A DNA stretch of 10,299 bases from Egerieenecus sp048201975 (GTDB taxonomy: Bacteria; Bacillota; Clostridia; Christensenellales; Aristaeellaceae). The DNA is taken from the NCBI GenBank assembly GCA_048201975.1, contig DBFBGQ010000156.1, positions 1-10,299 of the forward strand, written 5' to 3'. A program made the translations under genes and the position numbers. The notes below the pieces were generated by a model that made no database searches, was not told the DNA's origin, and saw only the letters and a list, made by a program, of their open reading frames with translations. Each line of letters opens with the position of its first letter. Position 1 is the stretch's first letter. Below, piece after piece: positions 5,125 through 10,299 of this stretch.

Positions 5125-7374
5125 ATGGCACCCATGCGTTTGACCACCCATGCGCCCGCCCCCAAGGCGCTGTGCGCCAGCGAGCACGCAAAGCTTATCA
5201 GCGGTACCGACGGACTGTTTCCGGACTTTGGCCACCACAGCGAAGGGGAAATGGGCGGGCTGTGGATGCACCCCATCAAGGTGCTGGACGGCTTCTGGCT
5301 GCGCTTCCGGGACGCGGAAGCGGAACATGTGGATACCTGGATTGTGGCGGACAGCTACGAATGCGCGCCGGAGGGGAACGCCTTTGGCTACGCCAGCGGG
5401 CTGGGGCACACCCGGGTGACCATTCGCCGGGAACAGCTGGCCCCGGAGAGCGCCCCCGGCGTGGTGGTCACCTATCGCCTGGTGAACCATGACGCGGCGC
5501 CCCGGCGGGTGGAGGTGGAGTGGCTGGCCCGGACGGACCTGTACCCCGCCTGGTTCTCCCTGGACAGCGGATTTTGCCAGGATGGGCAGGATTGCGGCGC
5601 GTGGGACGCCGCCACGGCCACCTTCACCGCCCGGGATGAGAAGAACCCCTGGTTCGCGGCCATCCGCTGCGTCACGCCCCCGGACAGGGCGCAGGTGGGG
5701 CAGCTGTTTGGCCCGCAGATCACCCGGGGCCAGGGCGTATCGCTGTCCGTGGTCTATGCCATGACCCTGGGGGCCGGGGAGGAGCGGGCGCTGAGCTTCC
5801 ACATCACCGGCTCGGCCCAAAGCCTGGAGGAGGCGCAGGCGCGCCTGACCCTGCTGGCCTCCCGCGAGGACTTCCTGGCCGAAAAGCAGGCGCGCTATGA
5901 CGCCCTGCTTTCCCAAAGCCGCCTGGAGGTGGCGGACGGCAGCTTCCAGAAGGTGTGGGACTGGGTCAAGGTGAACACCGACTGGCTGATTGTGGACGCG
6001 GGCCCCCATGGCCGCGCCCTGAGTGCGGGGATGCCGGAGTATCCCTGGTGGTTTGGGTGCGACAGCTGCTATGCCATTCAGGGGCTGCTGGCCATGGGTC
6101 AGTATGCGTTGGCCCGGCAGACGCTGAAGCTGCTGGCGGACTACTCCGAAAAGGTCAACGGCAACGGCCGCATCGTGCACGAGATCACCACCTACGGGCT
6201 GTGCTCCAACCCGGGGAACACCCAGGAGACGGCGCACTTTGTCACCGCCCTGTGGCACTACTGGCGCTGGACCGGGGACCGGAGCCTCATCGACCAGGTA
6301 ATGCCCCTGGCGCGCAAGTCCATGGCCTGGCTTCAGGCCCAGGATGAGGACGGCGACCTGTTCCCCAGCGGCTACGGCATCATCGAAATCGCCGGGCTGA
6401 ACGCGGAGATGATCGACAGCATCGCCTACACCGCCCAGGCCTGGGGCTGCTATGCCGACCTGTGCCGCCTGCAGGGGGACGCCGCCGAGGAAGCCCGGGC
6501 CCGGGAGCTGTACCGGCGCACCTGCGCGGCCATGAATGAAAAGATGTGGGATGATGAGGCCGGCAGCTACTGCGATGCCTACGCCAGCCTCGCCTTTGTG
6601 CGCAGCCGCCGGGAGGAGATCCTGGGCCGGCGGCATGGGCATAACCCGGAGGCGGAGCGCGCCTTCGACCGGATGCTGGCCCGGAAGGACTGCCCCGAGG
6701 AAGCGGAGACGGGTTTCCTGATCAATGGCAACTGGACGCTGGTGACGCCCATGGAGGCGGGGCTGGCCCCGGCGGACAAGGCGGAGCGCGCCCTGGCCTA
6801 CCTGGACACGCCGGCGTTTGTGGGCCCCTGGGGTATGTATTTGAACTCCCTGAACCGGGACGCCATCATGACCATCTCCACCGGGGCGGTGGCGGTGGCC
6901 CAGGCCCGTTACGGCTATGCGGACCGGGCGCTGGAGCTGCTGCGGCGGATGAACGCCACCTTTGGCATGGCCACCCCGGGCACGGTTTCGGAAATGTCCC
7001 CGGACTACGGCTGCTTCTGCCAGGCCTGGACGGCCTACGCGCTGTTCACCCCGGTGGTGCGCCACTTCTTCGGCGTGCAGCCCCGGGGGGACGCGGGCTT
7101 TGTGGAGCTCTCCCCCTGCATGCCCTCGGCCTGGTCCCAGGCCGCGCTGGCGGATGTGCGGGTGCTGGACGGCTGGCTGAGCCTGGACTATGCCCGACAG
7201 GGCGCGGGCTATACCCTGACCCTCTCCGGCAGGGACTGCCCGGAGCTGCGCCTGCACCTGAGCGCCGGGGAAACCGCCCGGATCCAGGGCGCGCAGGCGC
7301 GGGAGGAGCAGGGCTGGCTGATCTTTGCTTTGCCCCAGGGGGGGACGGTCCGCGTGACGGTTTCCCGCACTTGA
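5125..7374 (+). CDS. Six-hairpin (alpha/alpha)6 glycosidase, glycogen-debranching-like
   Basis: 749 aa from the ATG at 5125, with a weak GGAGAGGG 8 nt upstream; the frame is open further upstream but overlaps the permease gene. No signal peptide or membrane segment is visible, so it should act in the cytoplasm. Residues 1 to about 270 look like a beta-rich N-terminal domain (GHHSEGEMGGLW near 36). From about 280 an (alpha/alpha)6 toroid of the debranching/GH63/GH15-like superfamily follows. Marks are MPEYPWWFGCDS (303-314, like the PWFFGRDS region of amylo-1,6-glucosidases), NPGNTQETAHF with E368, GYGIIEIAGLNAEMID (416-431, with E421, E428, D431) and GTVSEMSPDYGCF with E623 and D627. I infer D313, E428/D431 and E623 as active-site candidates; this is not proven. 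It likely trims an imported gluco-oligosaccharide before the phosphorylase encoded 22 nt downstream. Linkage specificity and exact GH family are not assignable here. Confidence 0.8.
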   Translation: MAPMRLTTHAPAPKALCASEHAKLISGTDGLFPDFGHHSEGEMGGLWMHPIKVLDGFWLRFRDAEAEHVDTWIVADSYECAPEGNAFGYASGLGHTRVTIRREQLAPESAPGVVVTYRLVNHDAAPRRVEVEWLARTDLYPAWFSLDSGFCQDGQDCGAWDAATATFTARDEKNPWFAAIRCVTPPDRAQVGQLFGPQITRGQGVSLSVVYAMTLGAGEERALSFHITGSAQSLEEAQARLTLLASREDFLAEKQARYDALLSQSRLEVADGSFQKVWDWVKVNTDWLIVDAGPHGRALSAGMPEYPWWFGCDSCYAIQGLLAMGQYALARQTLKLLADYSEKVNGNGRIVHEITTYGLCSNPGNTQETAHFVTALWHYWRWTGDRSLIDQVMPLARKSMAWLQAQDEDGDLFPSGYGIIEIAGLNAEMIDSIAYTAQAWGCYADLCRLQGDAAEEARARELYRRTCAAMNEKMWDDEAGSYCDAYASLAFVRSRREEILGRRHGHNPEAERAFDRMLARKDCPEEAETGFLINGNWTLVTPMEAGLAPADKAERALAYLDTPAFVGPWGMYLNSLNRDAIMTISTGAVAVAQARYGYADRALELLRRMNATFGMATPGTVSEMSPDYGCFCQAWTAYALFTPVVRHFFGVQPRGDAGFVELSPCMPSAWSQAALADVRVLDGWLSLDYARQGAGYTLTLSGRDCPELRLHLSAGETARIQGAQAREEQGWLIFALPQGGTVRVTVSRT

Positions 7375-7396
7375 CCATAGAAGGAGGATGCTGAGC

Positions 7397-9730
7397 ATGC
7401 TGCAATACGATCTGGGAAAAGGAGCCAAGGAGAACTGGCTGGTGGCCGAAACGGCCTTCGAGCCCGACCATCAGGGAAAGTGCGAGGCCATTTTCTGCGC
7501 CGGAAACGGCTATCTGGGCCAGCGCGCCGCCTTCGAGGAGCGCTACGTGGGCCAGACCCGGGACCTGATGGTCACCGGCACATTCAATAAATTTGACGCG
7601 GACGAGGTCACCGAGCTGCCCAACCTGCCCGACGTGACCAACCTGGAATTCCGGGTGGACGGCGTCCGCTTCGCCATGGATGAAGGCAACACCCAGGACT
7701 ATCTGCGGGTGATGGACCTGCAAACCGGGGAGTGCAAGCGCACCCTCACCTGGACCCACCCCGACGGCCGGCGCTTCGCCCTGCGCTTCGCCCGCTTCGC
7801 CTCCCTGGACAACGAGCATGTGCTGGGCCTGCGGGCGGAAATCACCGCCCTGGACGGCGCCGCGGAGATCCGCGTGGAAAGCGGCATCGACGGCCGGGTG
7901 AGCAATACCGGCTCCCAGCACTTCCACGAGGGGGACAAGCGCATCTTTGACAACCGGGTGCTGCGCATGGTTTCGAAAACCATCCAGTCCGGGGTGAGCT
8001 GCTGCCTGCACACCGCCCACACCTTTACCGTAAACGGCCAGCAGGCCCAGGGGAAGCTGCTGCCCATCATCGACCGGCGCTACATGGCCATGCGGGCTAC
8101 CTTCGCCCTGGAAAAGGGCCAGACCCTCACCGTGGACAAGCTCACCGTGGTCACCACCAGCCGGGACATGGCCTATGAAGGCGTGGAGGACAAGGCCGCC
8201 CGCGCCCTGGAGGACGGCGGCCGCATGATGGAGCAGGCCCTCCAATGCGGGTACGACGCCCTCTTCGCCGCCAGCTGCGCCAAGTGGGCGGAGCTGTGGC
8301 AGCGGGCGGATGTGCGCATTGTTTCGAAGCGCCCCTTCGACCAGCTGATGGTCCGCTTTGCGCTGTATCACCTGAACATCATGGCCAAGAAGGACGACAA
8401 CCGCGTGGGCATCGGCGCCAAGGGCATGACCGGCGAGGGCTACAAGGGCCACTCCTTCTGGGATACGGAGATCTTCATTCTCCCCTACTTCATCCTCACC
8501 CAGCCCCAGGCGGCCCGCTCCCTGCTGGAGTACCGCTACCGCGGGCTGTACGGCGCCCGGCGCAAGGCCCAGGAGAACGGCTTTGAGGGCGCCATGTATC
8601 CCTGGGAGGCGGCCTGGGTGGACGATGGCGAGGTGACCCCCCTGTGGGGCGCCGCGGACGTGGTCACCGGCAAGCCCATGAAGATCCTCACCGGGCTCAT
8701 CGAGCAGCACATCACCGCCGATGTGGCCTTCGCCGTGGAGCAGTACTTCGCCGTCACCGGGGACCAGGACTTCATGGACCGCTGCGGCTATGAGATGCTC
8801 ATGGATACCGGCCGCTTCTGGGCCAGCCGCGTCACCTGGGACGAGAAGAAAAACGCCTGGGTCATCCTGGACGTCATCGGCCCGGATGAGTACAAGGAGC
8901 ACGTGGACAACAACGCCTACACCAACTACATGGCCGCCCACAACCTGCATTTGGCCCTCTCCGCCATGGATGCGGTGGAGCGGCGCGGGGGCGAAACCTG
9001 CCGCCGCCTCCAGGAAATGTTCGATTTTGCCGCCTGCCGGGCGAAGATCCAGGGCGTGCTGGACAAGCTCTATTTGCCCCAGCCCGATGCGAATGGCATC
9101 GTGCCCCAGTTCGAGGGCTACTTTGACCTGACCCACATCGACCTGACCAGGTACAAGCAGAGCAGCGTGGTGGGCACCATCTACAACGACTACAACATCG
9201 GGCAGATCAGCACCTTCCAGGTGCACAAGCAGGCGGATACCCTGGTGCTGATGCTGCTCATGGACGACCTGTTCCCCGCGGAAATCAAAAAGAAGAACTA
9301 CTACTTCTATGAGGAGCGCACCCTGCATGACTCCTCCCTGAGCAAGTCCACCCACTGCGTGCTGGCGGCGGACCTGCACGAGGACGCCACCGCCTACGAC
9401 TTCTTCAAGGGCTGCGGCGAGATTGACCTGGGCCCGGTGATGACCACCTCCGATATGGGGGTGCACACCGCCTCCATGGGCGGCATCTGGCAGTGCGCGG
9501 TGTACGGCTTCGGCGGCGTGCGCGTGGTGGGCGGCGAACTGCATGTGAACCCCCGCCTCCCCCAGGATTGGACGCAGCTGGAGGCGCCCCTGTGCTGGCG
9601 CGGCCAGCCCCTGCGCCTTATCGCCGCCAAGGATGGCGTCTCCCTGTCCAACCAGGGCGCGGCGCCTGTGGAAGTGGTGCTCTGCGGCCAGAAGCGCACC
9701 GTTGCTCCGGGGGAGACCCTGCGGGCCTGA
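7397..9730 (+). CDS. GH65 glycoside phosphorylase (kojibiose/nigerose/trehalose/maltose phosphorylase family)
   Basis: 777 aa, the usual GH65 length. ATG 7397 is preferred over ATG 7388 because AAGGAGG (7381-7387) directly abuts the latter and is 9 nt from the former. It has no signal peptide and is cytoplasmic. Domain order fits the family: N-terminal beta-sandwich (to about 270), helical linker, (alpha/alpha)6 barrel and C-terminal beta-sheet. Hallmarks are HSFWDTEIFILPYF (D356, E358), GAMYPWEAAW, HITADVAFAVEQYF, the catalytic DVIGPDEYKEHVDNNAYTN with E498 as predicted general acid (equivalent to Glu487 of Lactobacillus brevis maltose phosphorylase), and HDSSLSKSTH (644-653) at the phosphate site. 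Known members split an alpha-linked glucose disaccharide with phosphate, giving beta-glucose 1-phosphate. Linkage (1,1; 1,2; 1,3; 1,4 or other) cannot be decided by eye. No beta-phosphoglucomutase gene follows in the window. Confidence 0.93.
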   Translation: MLQYDLGKGAKENWLVAETAFEPDHQGKCEAIFCAGNGYLGQRAAFEERYVGQTRDLMVTGTFNKFDADEVTELPNLPDVTNLEFRVDGVRFAMDEGNTQDYLRVMDLQTGECKRTLTWTHPDGRRFALRFARFASLDNEHVLGLRAEITALDGAAEIRVESGIDGRVSNTGSQHFHEGDKRIFDNRVLRMVSKTIQSGVSCCLHTAHTFTVNGQQAQGKLLPIIDRRYMAMRATFALEKGQTLTVDKLTVVTTSRDMAYEGVEDKAARALEDGGRMMEQALQCGYDALFAASCAKWAELWQRADVRIVSKRPFDQLMVRFALYHLNIMAKKDDNRVGIGAKGMTGEGYKGHSFWDTEIFILPYFILTQPQAARSLLEYRYRGLYGARRKAQENGFEGAMYPWEAAWVDDGEVTPLWGAADVVTGKPMKILTGLIEQHITADVAFAVEQYFAVTGDQDFMDRCGYEMLMDTGRFWASRVTWDEKKNAWVILDVIGPDEYKEHVDNNAYTNYMAAHNLHLALSAMDAVERRGGETCRRLQEMFDFAACRAKIQGVLDKLYLPQPDANGIVPQFEGYFDLTHIDLTRYKQSSVVGTIYNDYNIGQISTFQVHKQADTLVLMLLMDDLFPAEIKKKNYYFYEERTLHDSSLSKSTHCVLAADLHEDATAYDFFKGCGEIDLGPVMTTSDMGVHTASMGGIWQCAVYGFGGVRVVGGELHVNPRLPQDWTQLEAPLCWRGQPLRLIAAKDGVSLSNQGAAPVEVVLCGQKRTVAPGETLRA

Positions 9731-9741
9731 AACTCCTGTGC

Positions 9742-9758
9742 TTGCATGCACCATGCAA
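9742..9758 (+). other. Small hairpin after the last gene
   Basis: TTGCATG-CAC-CATGCAA, a perfect 7-bp stem with a 3-nt loop, 11 nt after the phosphorylase stop codon. No T-run follows, so it is at best an atypical operon end. The repeat hairpins just downstream could also stop or protect the transcript. Confidence 0.5.
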
Positions 9759-9771
9759 CAAGAGGAGAGGT

Positions 9772-9993
9772 CGTCTCCATTGGCAACAAGGTTCCCAACC
9801 TTGTGAGAGGTTTCGCCCGCTTCAAAAGATGTGCACCGAAGGGGTCCAGGGGGAAAGGCGGGCATTGCCGCCAGTGGCGGCAGTGCATGCCCGCCTTTCT
9901 CAACCGAAACGAGCGGCGGAACGCCGCGACGATTGAGGTTGCGGAACGATCGGAAAGCCCTTTGGTCGCCTCCGCAGAGGCGAAATCCCTTGC
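9772..9993 (-). repeat. Long unit of the dispersed repeat (R1), inverted relative to L2
   Basis: Read on the minus strand it follows the same order as L2 but keeps the distal part lost in L2, including the ACAAGGTT-GGG-AACCTTGT hairpin. Its GC stem is CGCCTC/GAGGCG (9967-9972 with 9977-9982), where L1 has CGCGCC/GGCGCG. Both sides have changed together, and the loop (TGCG on the minus strand) is unchanged. The arm pair reads CCAGGGGG (9846-9853) and CCCTTTGG (9958-9965) on the plus strand. It begins about 41 nt after the phosphorylase stop codon. Confidence 0.85.
9854..9946 (-). repeat. 93-nt insertion module inside R1, two hairpins
   Basis: Reverse-complement counterpart of 200-293. The small hairpin GCGGCG-GAA-CGCCGC (9913-9927) is fully conserved. 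The large hairpin (9853-9899, starting in the host repeat arm) has a 13-bp outer stem, TGCCGCC-AGT-GGCGGCA as inner stem and a 4-nt one-sided bulge (9883-9886). Compared with L2, the bulge sequence and the last stem pair differ while the stems remain paired. Confidence 0.8.
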
Positions 9994-10000
9994 TACAAAC

Positions 10001-10147
10001 AAAAAAGAGTTTGAAGAACGTCTCCATAGATTCCAAGGACTCTGTTTCTTGTGAGAGGTTTCGCACACCTCAAGGGATGTGCACCGAAGGTTTCCAAAGG
10101 GCGATCGGAAAGCCCTTTGGTCGCGCCCGCAGGCGCGAAACCCCTGC
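10001..10147 (-). repeat. Short unit of the dispersed repeat (R2), partly diverged
   Basis: Bases 10071-10147 are identical to 10222-10298 of R3, so R2 and R3 form a direct tandem pair. The AAGGTT-type hairpin region (about 10030-10050) has diverged and its long stem is lost, while the GC stem and CCAAAGGG/CCCTTTGG stem are intact. R2 is preceded by an A-rich spacer. Confidence 0.8.
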
Positions 10148-10150
10148 CGC

Positions 10151-10299
10151 AAAAAAGAAAAGTTTGAAGAACGTCTCCATTGGCAACAAGGTTCCCAACC
10201 TTGTGAAAGGTTTCGCCCGCTTCAAGGGATGTGCACCGAAGGTTTCCAAAGGGCGATCGGAAAGCCCTTTGGTCGCGCCCGCAGGCGCGAAACCCCTGT
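10151..10299 (-). repeat. Short unit of the dispersed repeat (R3), cut by the window edge
   Basis: Bases 10159-10299 are the exact reverse complement of 1-141; the identity ends at 142/10158. All three stems seen in L1 are present. It gives the window perfect terminal inverted repeats, although the unit may continue past the window. Confidence 0.85.

Noticed and set aside
5104..7428. Long minus-strand open frame across the glycosidase gene (and a similar one at 1818-3143)
   Set aside because: Both are shadows of well-supported plus-strand genes caused by GC-rich codon use; there is no ribosome site or family motif.
7969..7985. Palindrome ATGGTTT-CGA-AAACCAT resembling a LacI-type operator
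   Set aside because: It is inside the GH65 coding region, encodes ordinary residues of the protein (MVSKTI) and does not match CAAAAACGTTTTTG, so it is probably chance.
7046..10066. Very long open frame on the minus strand (over 1000 codons) across the GH65 gene
   Set aside because: It is antisense to a clear GH65 gene with family motifs, runs on into the repeats, is rich in His/Gly/Val/Leu as expected from reading high-GC codons backwards, and has no recognisable domain.
1..10299. CRISPR array formed by the repeated units
   Set aside because: Units are long (about 140-220 nt), few, imperfect and in two orientations. There are no regularly spaced short repeats with unique spacers and no cas genes.
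1..10299. Composite transposon bounded by 141-bp terminal inverted repeats
   Set aside because: No transposase or integrase is encoded, no target duplication can be seen at the window edges, and the exact length of the end match points to an assembly boundary in a multi-copy repeat.

Overview
This window looks like an accessory carbohydrate-uptake locus from a high-GC Clostridia-type Firmicute, possibly a gut bacterium. The support is strong AAGGAGG ribosome sites about 8-9 nt before the start codons, a sigma-A type promoter, a LacI-family regulator with its own operators, and an ABC sugar importer without a dedicated ATPase. The taxonomic call is an inference; there is no rRNA or marker gene.

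Layout: 1 to about 322 holds two copies of a palindrome-rich dispersed repeat, followed by a non-coding stretch with hairpins up to 524. A promoter (525-552) and a first operator precede a LacI-family repressor gene (656-1681, GTG start). Two more copies of the same 14-bp operator palindrome lie between that gene and the transport genes. A substrate-binding protein (1827-3083), two CUT1 permeases (3255-4184, 4203-5054), a cytoplasmic (alpha/alpha)6-barrel glycosidase of the debranching-enzyme type (5125-7374) and a GH65 glycoside phosphorylase (7397-9730) follow on the same strand. Strong stem-loops lie after the binding-protein gene and after the second permease gene. From 9772 to the end there are three more repeat units, inverted relative to the left ones.

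Proposed working: an alpha-gluco-oligosaccharide is captured and imported by the ABC system. It is trimmed inside the cell by the glycosidase, and a resulting disaccharide is split by the phosphorylase to beta-glucose 1-phosphate plus a sugar. The repressor probably controls itself and the operon through three identical sites and is probably released by a sugar. The transport ATPase and beta-phosphoglucomutase needed to complete the pathway are not in the window.

The points most worth a second look are the flanking repeat family, whose stems are kept by paired base changes and which comes in short and long (93-94 nt insertion) versions, the three-operator circuit, and the unassigned glycosidase paired with GH65. 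The first and last 141 bases are exact reverse complements. That may reflect an assembly boundary inside the repeat rather than a biological end.
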